Below the pieces are notes generated by a model. It was not told where the DNA came from and made no database searches. It was given only the letters and a program-made list of their open reading frames with translations. 64,000 bases of DNA from the NCBI RefSeq assembly GCF_011762045.1, contig NZ_JAASQS010000006.1:186001-250000 (forward strand), written 5' to 3'. This document shows positions 18,811 to 26,562 of this stretch, piece after piece; position 1 is the stretch's first letter; every line of letters starts with the position of its first letter. This stretch comes from Rhizomicrobium electricum. GTDB lineage: Bacteria > Pseudomonadota > Alphaproteobacteria > Micropepsales > Micropepsaceae. The translations under genes and the position numbers were made by a program.

Positions 18811-21800
18811 GTGAGAACGGTAGGAGTCTGGGCGGCGGCAGGTGCATGCGCATTCGCTTGGACCTTAAGCTGCTCACCAAGCACCGCTGAAGTCATTCAA
18901 TTCGATATTCCGTCGGAAAAGGCTGGATTATCGATACCTGAGTTTGCGCGCCAAGCGGGGGTATCGGTCATGGCGCGAGGCGAGTTGCTTCGCGGCGTCG
19001 TGACTCCTGCGCTTCAAGGCAATTACGACGTTGTTGCTGCTCTCGAACTGATGCTGAAGGGGACTGGCCTAACCGTCAGTCGAACGACGGACGGGGTCTT
19101 GATGATCTCGTCGTCGGAAGCAAACAGACGAGAGGAGCAGGAAGGTATGTCACATGGTTTAAGGAACTCGACATCGGCCATGGCGCTGGTGTTGGGGGTT
19201 GTGGCCGGGATGCCGGCACTGGCGCAGGATGCCGATACGGTCGAAACCGTAACGGTCACCGGCTTCCGCGCGACGTTGCAGGAAGCTCGCGACATCAAGC
19301 GCAAGGCCGTGAACGAGGTCGAAAGTATCGTCGCCGAGGACATCGGCAAGATGCCGGACCTGAATTTGGCGGAATCCATTCAGAGGCTGCCGGGCGTCGC
19401 CATGACGCGTGAAGGTGGCGAAGGGCGCAACATCACGCTGCGCGGCTTCAGCCCGGATTTCACCCGCACCACCTTGAACGGGATGGAAGTGCCGGCGAGT
19501 TCCGACGGTCTCGATTCCGGTGGCGTCACCATCAATGCCGGTCGCAGTTTCGATTTCCATGTCTTCGCCGCGGAACTGTTCAACCGCGTCGACGTGCAGA
19601 AAACCCAGCGTGCGTCGCTCGAAGAAGGCGGCATGGCCGGCACCGTCGACCTTTATACCGCCAAGCCGTTCGACTTCGATGGGCTGGCGATCATGGGCTC
19701 CACCGAACTCGGCTACAACACGCTGACGGAATCCGGCGACCCGCGCCTCGCGGTGATGGTGAGCGATACCTTCGCCCACAACAAGCTCGGCGTCCTGCTC
19801 TCGGTGGCGGTGTCGCGGCGAACCGTTCATCAGGAAGGTTGGGCCAGCGTGCGCTGGACCTCACCCGCTCTGGCCGGCGATACCTGGAACGACGCAAATA
19901 CCAAGGTGACGGGCACGCCGAGCGATTACTGCGGCGCCGCCGACGCGCTCAATTGCGTCTATTCGCCGAACCTGCCGCGCGCCGACTTCTTCGGTAACAA
20001 GCAGAAGAGACTCGGTCTGACCGCTTCGGTGCAATACCGGCCGATCGATTCCGTGCTCCTCACCTTCGACGCGCTGCACTCCGAGCTCGACAACGACCGC
20101 CAGAACTACAACTCGATGGAGTGGCTTCTGACGCATGGCGTGCCGGGTAATTATACCGGACAGACACCGTTGTCATTCACGATCGCGCCCAACGGCAAAC
20201 AGCTGCAGGCCGCATCGTTCGACAACGTGACGTCCTGGTATGAAAGCCGTCAGCAGAACTCGGTATCGAAGTTTGACCAGTACGCGCTGTCGGGCGAGTG
20301 GACGCCGACCAACAAGATCACGGTCAATACCTTGATCGGCCTGGCGCGGGACAAGGCGAACCGCACCGAGGTACGCCCGTATTACCGCTCGATTCCGCAT
20401 CCGTATTCGTTCGATTTCACCAACAACTGGCTGGTGCCCGAGGTCGGCTTCGGCTCGTACGATCCCAACAAGGGCAGCAACTACATCAATGCGATTACCG
20501 GCTCGCACCGCAGCAACCACGTCGAAAAGGAGAACTTCACCTCCAAGGCCGACGTGACCTACAAGACCGATACGTTCTCGCTGATGGCCGGCATCGACTA
20601 CAATGATCGCCAAGTCGAGTACGGCGAAGGGGCCGGCAACAATCCGAGCTTCGATGCCTCGAAATACACCAAGGCCTTCCCGGTTTCCGATTTCGGTCAC
20701 GGTCTGCCGGGCGGCGCCAAACTCTGGACCTGGGCGGTCGCCGATTTCGACGCTCTGTTCCGCGACGGCGTCTACACCAACGTCTACACCCCGGATCTCA
20801 CCAAGTGGTGGACGGTCGACGAGCGCACGCTGGCCGGCTTCGTCGAATTGAACAGCGAGTTCGAGATTGCCGGCCTGCGTCTCAGGGCCGATTCCGGCAT
20901 GCGGTTCGTCCAGACCAACCTCAAATCGAAGGCCATTCTCAACGGCAAGCCCGTGCAGGTCACCAACAGCTACGACAGCTATCTGCCGTCGTTGAACCTG
21001 GCTCTCGATATTACCGACGATATCGTCGCCCGCTTTGCCTATGCGCGCAGCATGGCGCGTCCGGGCCTCAACTCGCTCAACATCGCAGGACCGGTGTTCG
21101 GCTACAACGGGCGGACGGTCGGCAACATCGGCAATCCGGACCTGAAGCCGTACGAATCCAACGATCTCGACCTCAGCTTCGAATGGTATATGGGCAAGGG
21201 CGGCCTGTTGGCGGTCGGCCTGTTCAACAAGGACATGGTCACCTCGCTGACGACCGAAGTCGTTCAGAAGATGGTGCCGCAGGAATACTGGGCCGGCATC
21301 TACGCCGATCCGCAATACGATCCGTCGTACAATGCCGATCCGTCCAAGGTTCCCTATACCTGGACGATTCCGGCCAACCGCGAAGGCGGCAACCATGTGC
21401 AGGGTATCGAGCTGACCTTCAACCAGCCCTTCACCTTCCTGCCCGAATGGATCGGTTTCCTGCCGAACTGGGTCGGCAACTTCGGTATCGCGTCCAACTA
21501 CACCTACGTTTCCGCCCAGGATTCGCGAGGTCTGTCGCCCAACTCCTACAACTACACCGTCTATTACGATCAGGGCGACTTCGGTGTCCGTCTTTCGGTC
21601 AATCAGCGCGACGATTATCTCTTGACCGAGCCGGGCGGAAACGGGAATGCGCAGGAGAAGAAGTACGGTCCGCAGCATGTCGACTTTGCCGCGTTCTACA
21701 ACCTCACCGATCACCTGACGTTCCGCATCGAAGGCGTCAATATCACCGACGAGATCGAGCGTATCTACGATACCGGCGATGGTACGATGAACACGACGCG

Positions 21801-21855
21801 TGAATTCAGCCACACCGGCGCCCAGTGGTTCCTGGGTGTGCGGTATCGCTACTAA
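18811..21855 (+). CDS. TonB-dependent receptor with N-terminal STN signalling domain
   Basis: A 1014-residue outer-membrane transporter-transducer. From GTG 18811 a signal peptide (about 1-26) leads into an STN domain (about 29-100: FDIPSEKAGLSIPEFARQAG, ALQGNYDVVAALELMLKGTG). At residue 113 (ATG 19147) a second typical signal-peptide sequence begins (MSHGLRNSTSAMALVLGVV...ALAQ). The TonB box VETVTVTG follows, then the plug (AEDIGKMPDLNLAESIQRLPGV, NITLRGFSPDFTRTTLNGMEV) and a 22-strand-type barrel ending in FLGVRYRY. An excellent ribosome site (GAGGAG at 19132-19137) precedes ATG 19147, so two forms may be made. Placement beside a pectin methylesterase suggests oligogalacturonide import; this is inference. 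Confidence 0.9.
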   Translation: MRTVGVWAAAGACAFAWTLSCSPSTAEVIQFDIPSEKAGLSIPEFARQAGVSVMARGELLRGVVTPALQGNYDVVAALELMLKGTGLTVSRTTDGVLMISSSEANRREEQEGMSHGLRNSTSAMALVLGVVAGMPALAQDADTVETVTVTGFRATLQEARDIKRKAVNEVESIVAEDIGKMPDLNLAESIQRLPGVAMTREGGEGRNITLRGFSPDFTRTTLNGMEVPASSDGLDSGGVTINAGRSFDFHVFAAELFNRVDVQKTQRASLEEGGMAGTVDLYTAKPFDFDGLAIMGSTELGYNTLTESGDPRLAVMVSDTFAHNKLGVLLSVAVSRRTVHQEGWASVRWTSPALAGDTWNDANTKVTGTPSDYCGAADALNCVYSPNLPRADFFGNKQKRLGLTASVQYRPIDSVLLTFDALHSELDNDRQNYNSMEWLLTHGVPGNYTGQTPLSFTIAPNGKQLQAASFDNVTSWYESRQQNSVSKFDQYALSGEWTPTNKITVNTLIGLARDKANRTEVRPYYRSIPHPYSFDFTNNWLVPEVGFGSYDPNKGSNYINAITGSHRSNHVEKENFTSKADVTYKTDTFSLMAGIDYNDRQVEYGEGAGNNPSFDASKYTKAFPVSDFGHGLPGGAKLWTWAVADFDALFRDGVYTNVYTPDLTKWWTVDERTLAGFVELNSEFEIAGLRLRADSGMRFVQTNLKSKAILNGKPVQVTNSYDSYLPSLNLALDITDDIVARFAYARSMARPGLNSLNIAGPVFGYNGRTVGNIGNPDLKPYESNDLDLSFEWYMGKGGLLAVGLFNKDMVTSLTTEVVQKMVPQEYWAGIYADPQYDPSYNADPSKVPYTWTIPANREGGNHVQGIELTFNQPFTFLPEWIGFLPNWVGNFGIASNYTYVSAQDSRGLSPNSYNYTVYYDQGDFGVRLSVNQRDDYLLTEPGGNGNAQEKKYGPQHVDFAAFYNLTDHLTFRIEGVNITDEIERIYDTGDGTMNTTREFSHTGAQWFLGVRYRY

Positions 21856-21916
21856 ACCGCAGTCGGGGCCGCCTCGAAGCCGGTTCCCCGCTGGCGGCAA
21901 GGCGGTATAACCCTCG

Positions 21917-21963
21917 CGCGGGATCGTTCGTCGGTTCCTACCCTCCAGACGGACGGTCCCGCG
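21917..21963 (+). other. Strong intercistronic stem-loop after the STN receptor
   Basis: CGCGGGATCGTTCGTC (21917-21932) can pair with GACGGACGGTCCCGCG (21948-21963): 16 consecutive pairs, two of them G.U, with a 15-base loop. There is no U-tract, so it is more likely an mRNA-stability or partial-attenuation element than a simple terminator. It sits 28 bases before the esterase start. Confidence 0.7.
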
Positions 21964-21991
21964 TGAAGGTTTCCAAATCGAAGGGTGGAGT

Positions 21992-22957
21992 ATGAAACTG
22001 ATCTTCGCAGCGGCCGTCCTGGCGGCCTTTTCGTCGGGATCTTTTGCGGGAGAGCTGATCCCGGTCGACGACAGCTACACGGTTTCGCAGCGCTATTCCG
22101 CCTACAAGAAGGATTATCCCGAGCTGCAACTGCCCCGTCTGCAATTCGAAGCGGGCCAGCAGATTCTGTTCGATCGGCTTTACAAGAAGATCGGCGACCG
22201 GGAATTGCACATCGACGTCTTCCTGCCGGTGCCGGCGCGCGCCAACCACCAGGCCATTCTTCTGGTGCACGGCGGCGGCTGGCATAGCGGCAACAAATCC
22301 AACTTCTACGCCATGGCCGATCTTCTGGCGCAGCGCGGCTATGTCGTCCTGACGCCGGAATACCGCCTGTCGCCCGAAGCGGCTTATCCCGCTGCGCTGA
22401 TCGACATCAACGACGCCATCGTCTGGGCCAAAGGCCAGGCCGGCGAACTCGGCTTCGATCCCGCCAAGCTGGCGATCGGCGGCGAATCCGCCGGCGGCCA
22501 GATGGCCTCGCTGCTTGCCTATTCCTCCGCCCGGCCCACCTTCAAGAGCGATCCCGGCCTCGATACGCGGGTGAACGCGCTGATCGATCTCGACGGCGTG
22601 CTCGATTTCACCACCCCGCTGGCGCTCAAATTCGAAAACGCGGCCGGCGCGAAGTCGGCGGCAGGCTCGTGGCTCGGCGGAGCGTTCGAGACGGCCGGCG
22701 CCAAATGGCGCCAAGCCAGTGCAGCGAGCTACGTCGGACCCCAGTCGCCGCCCACTCTGGTGATCGCCAGTTCCGAGCCGCGCTTCACCGCGGGGCTGGA
22801 AGAAGTGAAGCCGGCGCTCGAGCGCCATCACATCAAGAATGCCGTCATCGCGTTCGAGCACACGCCGCACGCCTTCTGGCTGTTCGAGCCGTATGTGACT
22901 AAGATTACGATGGCGATCGACGAATTCCTGCGTCCGGCGGGCGCGGCGAAGCGGTAA
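21992..22957 (+). CDS. Secreted alpha/beta-hydrolase (carboxylesterase-like)
   Basis: A 321-residue protein with a cleavable signal peptide (MKLIFAAAVLAAFSSGSFAG). The hormone-sensitive-lipase-like fold is shown by the oxyanion-hole HGGGW motif (about 90), nucleophile motif GESAGG (about 168), and the terminal His in HTPHAFWLFEPY. Enzymes of this type deacylate small esters. Since only 14 bases separate it from a pectin methylesterase and a receptor gene precedes it, removal of acetyl groups from pectin or another plant polymer is a reasonable guess, not shown by sequence. ATG 21992 follows GGGTGGAGT. Confidence 0.85.
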   Translation: MKLIFAAAVLAAFSSGSFAGELIPVDDSYTVSQRYSAYKKDYPELQLPRLQFEAGQQILFDRLYKKIGDRELHIDVFLPVPARANHQAILLVHGGGWHSGNKSNFYAMADLLAQRGYVVLTPEYRLSPEAAYPAALIDINDAIVWAKGQAGELGFDPAKLAIGGESAGGQMASLLAYSSARPTFKSDPGLDTRVNALIDLDGVLDFTTPLALKFENAAGAKSAAGSWLGGAFETAGAKWRQASAASYVGPQSPPTLVIASSEPRFTAGLEEVKPALERHHIKNAVIAFEHTPHAFWLFEPYVTKITMAIDEFLRPAGAAKR

Positions 22958-22971
22958 AGCGAGAAGCGCGC

Positions 22972-24093
22972 ATGAAGAACTTCGGCATTCGTTTTGCGGT
23001 TGCGGCCTTGTGCTTGGCCGCGAGTTTCTCCGGCGCTTCGGCGGAGCGCGCAGCGGCCTATCGTGTCGCGCACGACTGCGCCGGCGCGGCCAGCTGCTTT
23101 ACGTCGATCCAGGCGGCCTTGGATGCGGCAAGCGGCGAAGGCTGGGTCACCGTCAAAGTGGATGCGGGCGATTTCTACGAGAAGGTGACGATCCGGCGTC
23201 CCAAGACCGTCCTCAAAGGCGAAGGCGTCGGCCGCACCCGGCTTCATTTCGATGCGGTGGCGCAGACGGCCGGACAATATCACCGCGATCATTGGGGAAC
23301 GCCGGGGTCCGCCACGCTGACCATCGATGCCGATCAGGTCACCGTCGATGGCCTCACGATCGAAAACACCTACGATTTTCTCGCCAACGATGCGCTGGCC
23401 GCCGGCGATCCGCGCAAGACCGGCAACTCGCAAGCCGCCGCCGTTCTGCTCGATGTCCACAGCGACCGTGTCCTGATCGAGAACGCCTCCCTGCTCGGAT
23501 ATCAAGATACGCTGTTCGCCAACGGCGGACGGGCCTACATCCGCCGCAGCTTGGTGGCCGGGAACATCGATTTCATTTTCGGCAACGGCCGGCTGTTGAT
23601 CGCCGACAGCGAAATCCGCACCCGCAACCGTGCGTCGGTGGTGGCGCCGGGCGACTTCCACTCCTTCGTCGTCGCGCCGTCGACCCAGCTTTCCCAAGCC
23701 ATCGGCATTGTCGTCTATCGTTCGCGGCTGACGCGCGAAGCGGGCGTGCCCGACAATTCGGTTGCTTTGGGCCGCCCCTGGCATCCAACGACGCGGTTTG
23801 CCGATGGCCGCTATGCCGATCCCAATGCGGTGGGACAGGCCTCGTTCATCGATTGCTTCATGGACGCCCATATTCATCCGGACCATTGGACGACAATGGG
23901 TGGAACGGCACGCGACGGCAGCAAGACCGCTATTTTCCGGCCGCAGGATTCGCGCTTCTCCGAAACCGGCTCCCATGGCCCCGGTGCCCGGCACAACGAT
24001 ATCGGGATCACGTGGACCAATCCCCTCAGCATGCGCGACGTCACGGCCGCGATGTTCGCGGGATGGCCGGAAGCGCAGCGGCTGGCGCCATAA
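22972..24093 (+). CDS. Pectinesterase (carbohydrate esterase family 8)
   Basis: A 373-residue secreted enzyme (signal peptide MKNFGIRFAVAALCLAASFSGASA). It removes methyl esters from homogalacturonan. The right-handed beta-helix and CE8 catalytic motifs are present: the oxyanion Gln in GNSQAAAV, the acid/base Asp in GYQDTLF, the nucleophile Asp in GNIDFIFGNG and the substrate-binding Arg-Trp in LGRPWH. Two Cys near the N-terminus (HDCAGAASC) may form a disulphide. Likely co-transcribed with the preceding esterase. Exported to periplasm or medium. Confidence 0.94.
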   Translation: MKNFGIRFAVAALCLAASFSGASAERAAAYRVAHDCAGAASCFTSIQAALDAASGEGWVTVKVDAGDFYEKVTIRRPKTVLKGEGVGRTRLHFDAVAQTAGQYHRDHWGTPGSATLTIDADQVTVDGLTIENTYDFLANDALAAGDPRKTGNSQAAAVLLDVHSDRVLIENASLLGYQDTLFANGGRAYIRRSLVAGNIDFIFGNGRLLIADSEIRTRNRASVVAPGDFHSFVVAPSTQLSQAIGIVVYRSRLTREAGVPDNSVALGRPWHPTTRFADGRYADPNAVGQASFIDCFMDAHIHPDHWTTMGGTARDGSKTAIFRPQDSRFSETGSHGPGARHNDIGITWTNPLSMRDVTAAMFAGWPEAQRLAP

Positions 24094-24109
24094 GCGGGCC
24101 CTGGCCGGC

Positions 24110-24757
24110 CTACAGCACGACCTGACGGGCTCGGGCGCGGACGTCGTTGAGGCTGAGGTCCTTCTTCATGATGATGTAAGAGCAGAAGGCGTTGATCCCC
24201 TTCAGCATCGCGGCGCGGTTCATGCCGGAGAAGGTGCCGGCCGTATCGGATGTGCCGGGACCGATTCCCGGTCCACCCCCCGCCGTCACGAACAAATTGG
24301 CGTCGGCGTTGCCGAACCCCATCGCGGCGTCGGTGGCCGGCACGCCGGGCCGGCCCGGCAAATCGAGTTCTCCGATGACGTAATTGGCAGGTGTTTCCAC
24401 CTTCTGCCGCCAGCCATTGCCGGGCACTTTCTCCAGCCGATCCGGTGCGAAGGCGAGGGTCAGGAGCAGATATCTCATTGCCCCGGCAGCGCGATGCGAG
24501 GCGAGCTCCTTGGCGCGATCGCCGACCGATGCCGAACCGAAACCGAACGTGAGCCAATAATTGGGACCTTCCCACAAGGTCGCAAACGCCCCCTTGGAGA
24601 GCGGCACCTTCACGCCGTCGCCGTAATCCATGTAGGGCGGCTTTCCCGCCACGGTCTTGGCACTGGGCAGGCCGTCGTCTGCAGCAAAGCTTGCTGGTGC
24701 GGCGGCAACGAGGGTTACACCGGCCAAACCGGCGATCGCTGAGCGGCGCGTGTGCAT
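24110..24757 (-). CDS. Tat-exported protein of unknown function
   Basis: A 215-residue protein starting at ATG 24757, directly behind a GGAGGA ribosome site; an upstream GTG at 24772 would overlap that site. The N-terminus HTRRSAIAGLAGVTLVAAAP is a twin-arginine-type signal peptide ending near ASFA, suggesting export of a folded, possibly cofactor-bearing protein. The mature part has Gly-rich stretches (VTAGGGPGIGPGTSDTAG) and no motif I recognise. It is convergent with the pectinesterase (16-base gap) and lies downstream of the lacI-type gene on the same strand, 102 bases away, so it may be in the same transcript or regulon. Confidence 0.65.
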   Translation of the reverse strand: MHTRRSAIAGLAGVTLVAAAPASFAADDGLPSAKTVAGKPPYMDYGDGVKVPLSKGAFATLWEGPNYWLTFGFGSASVGDRAKELASHRAAGAMRYLLLTLAFAPDRLEKVPGNGWRQKVETPANYVIGELDLPGRPGVPATDAAMGFGNADANLFVTAGGGPGIGPGTSDTAGTFSGMNRAAMLKGINAFCSYIIMKKDLSLNDVRARARQVVL

Positions 24758-24859
24758 GGGGCAATCCTCCACCAGGGATGCGCTCTCAAAGATACCGCGT
24801 GATGCCGTGGCCGTCGCGCCAAATTCTCGAGGCAGGCAACACCGGTCGCGATCAATATA

Positions 24860-25912
24860 TCAGGCCGTCGGCGGCCGGGCGGTGGATCCGCGGACGATGA
24901 TTTTGTGCGGCAGGGTCAACGGACCGATGGGCTTGTCGCCATGATGGATCAAGGCGAGGAAGGCGGCTTCCGCCATATCGGCAATGGGTTGGCGGCAGGT
25001 GGTCAGGCGCGGGTACATCGCATGGGCGAAAATGGCGTCGTCAAACCCGGCCACGGAGAGATCCTGCGGCAGCCGCAGATTATAGCGTATCGACGAGGCC
25101 ATCACGCCGGACGCCATGTCGTCGTTGCTGGCGAAAATCGCGGTCGGTCGGTCCTTCAGTGTGAGCAGTTTTTCGCCCGCCAGCATGCCCGCCCTGTAGG
25201 TGTAATTGCCGGTCTGGCAGTACTCGTCGAGGAAGGGGATGTCGGCTTCCGCGATCGCCCTGCAGTAGCCTTCATAGCGCGCCCTGGCGTCGGCGTGTTC
25301 GAGCGGGCCGCGGATGAAGCCGATCCGCCGATGGCCGAGCCCGATCAGATACTTGGTAATGTCATACGCAGCCTGGCAGTTGTCGATATCGACGTCGATC
25401 ACGTCGGGGACCGCCGCCTCCGGCGAAAAACGCACGATCGGCGTGCCGGTGGCCTTCAGGGCATCGATCAGGGTGGGCAAGTCGCTCAAGGGCGGAGTCA
25501 GCACGACGCCGGCCAGCTTCGATTGGGCCACCAGGGCGTGGACCTGCTGGGCGATATTCTGGTTGGTGGCGTGAATGCACTCGACGATCAGGTGATAGCC
25601 TTCTTTCTGGCACATGGTCAGAATGGCCATCTGGATGCGGGCTATGTAGCCGGAGCCGGCCGCCGGGGCATCGCAGAACAAGCCGACCATGAACGAACGC
25701 TGTGAGGCCAGACCGCGCGCCAACTGATTAGGGCGGTAGGAAAGCTCCTCGATAACCGCCTGCACGCGTGAGCGCGTCAGGCGGCTGACTTCCGGCAGAT
25801 TGTTGATGACCTTGGAGACGGTCTTGATCGAAACATTGGCGCGCTCGGCGACGTCATAGATGGTCGCGGGCTTCGGAGCTTCAGGAGGGCTGCCATTTAG
25901 TGGGTCGCGCAC
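24860..25912 (-). CDS. LacI-family transcriptional repressor
   Basis: A 350-residue regulator. The N-terminal helix-turn-helix TIYDVAERANVSIKTVSKVI and hinge helix (SYRPNQLARGLASQRS) are canonical LacI; the rest is a periplasmic-binding-protein-like sugar-sensing domain (VGLFCD, GVVLTPPLSD, HRRIGFIRGP, ADIPFLDEYCQTG, IFASNDDMASGVM). The start is a GTG behind a GAGGA site. Divergent from the second receptor gene, whose upstream region contains palindromes with the central CG typical of LacI-family operators, so it most likely represses that operon and is relieved by a sugar. The inducer cannot be predicted. Confidence 0.92.
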   Translation of the reverse strand: MRDPLNGSPPEAPKPATIYDVAERANVSIKTVSKVINNLPEVSRLTRSRVQAVIEELSYRPNQLARGLASQRSFMVGLFCDAPAAGSGYIARIQMAILTMCQKEGYHLIVECIHATNQNIAQQVHALVAQSKLAGVVLTPPLSDLPTLIDALKATGTPIVRFSPEAAVPDVIDVDIDNCQAAYDITKYLIGLGHRRIGFIRGPLEHADARARYEGYCRAIAEADIPFLDEYCQTGNYTYRAGMLAGEKLLTLKDRPTAIFASNDDMASGVMASSIRYNLRLPQDLSVAGFDDAIFAHAMYPRLTTCRQPIADMAEAAFLALIHHGDKPIGPLTLPHKIIVRGSTARPPTA

Positions 25913-26239
25913 GATTGTCCTCGCCTACGCTGCCAGTCGGGCAGTTGTGTTTCGAATGTGCGGGCTCGACACGTTGTGCGCACCAAATCCAATCTGGGCG
26001 AGGCCTCTCATCATCCTGTTCCTGTATCGATTGTCCAGTTCGATACAAGCACATAGACGAAGTGCATAGCGGCGGCGGCACTAACGGAACGGCCCTTTTT
26101 TTATGGTGCCAGCCGACAAACCGCAGCGCTTTACCGGACTTCCCAGGCCAGCCCGTGCGCGCGGGGGACGAACACTGCGCGATTCATCCTACTGCTCATC
26201 ACGTGGCGGATTGACGCGTCAAGGCAAAATTAGGCTTCA

Positions 26240-26251
26240 GTAAGCGCTTAC
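26240..26251. promoter_or_regulatory. Perfect LacI-type operator GTAAGCGCTTAC
   Basis: A 12-bp perfect palindrome with central CG, the hallmark of LacI-family sites, 312 bases upstream of the second receptor start and 328 bases upstream of the divergent lacI-type gene. Probable binding site of the adjacent regulator; inference from position and form. Confidence 0.75.
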
Positions 26252-26265
26252 GTGCGCTCCGCAAC

Positions 26266-26293
26266 CGCTTACCGTTCACCGGTAAGCGCTCGC
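26266..26293. promoter_or_regulatory. Second operator cluster: CGCTTACCG / CGGTAAGCG inverted repeat
   Basis: CGCTTACCG (26266-26274) and CGGTAAGCG (26280-26288) are perfect inverted arms with a 5-base gap. The right arm continues as GTAAGCGCTCGC, an imperfect copy of the 26240 operator. Together they give four half-sites in 54 bp, suggesting cooperative binding. Confidence 0.65.
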
Positions 26294-26562
26294 GGAAGCG
26301 TTGCCTAAATGCCTACATTTAAACGCTAATTTAGATCCGAGGCGGTCGGGTTTCTTGACGGGTCAGGGCCGCCGGACAATCCTATGACAGCGCTTTCTAG
26401 TGCGCCAATTTGGATCAGGGTCGCTGATCCGGACAGGGGAAACGGAAAACAGGCCGGAGCGGATCCAACCGCCCCCGGCTGTGACGATGGCGGGGGGTGC
26501 TCCGCATCGAATCAAAAATGCTCGGCTGCCGTGGGGTGGCCGACCGTAGGGAGAAAACAGTA

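Larger units (their letters stand above)
25913..26562. other. 650-bp divergent regulatory region with LacI-type operators
   Basis: No gene supported. It contains the GTAAGCGCTTAC palindrome and an adjacent inverted repeat (listed separately), AT-rich stretches at 26223-26232 and 26305-26335, a TTGACG hexamer at 26355 that could be a -35, and a 6-bp stem GGATCA/TGATCC at 26412-26430. A TTTTTTT run at 26096-26102 has no convincing stem upstream. Confidence 0.5.

Noticed and set aside
20173..21900. A 575-codon minus-strand frame opposite the STN receptor
   Set aside because: Shadow of a well-supported receptor gene with no recognisable domain.
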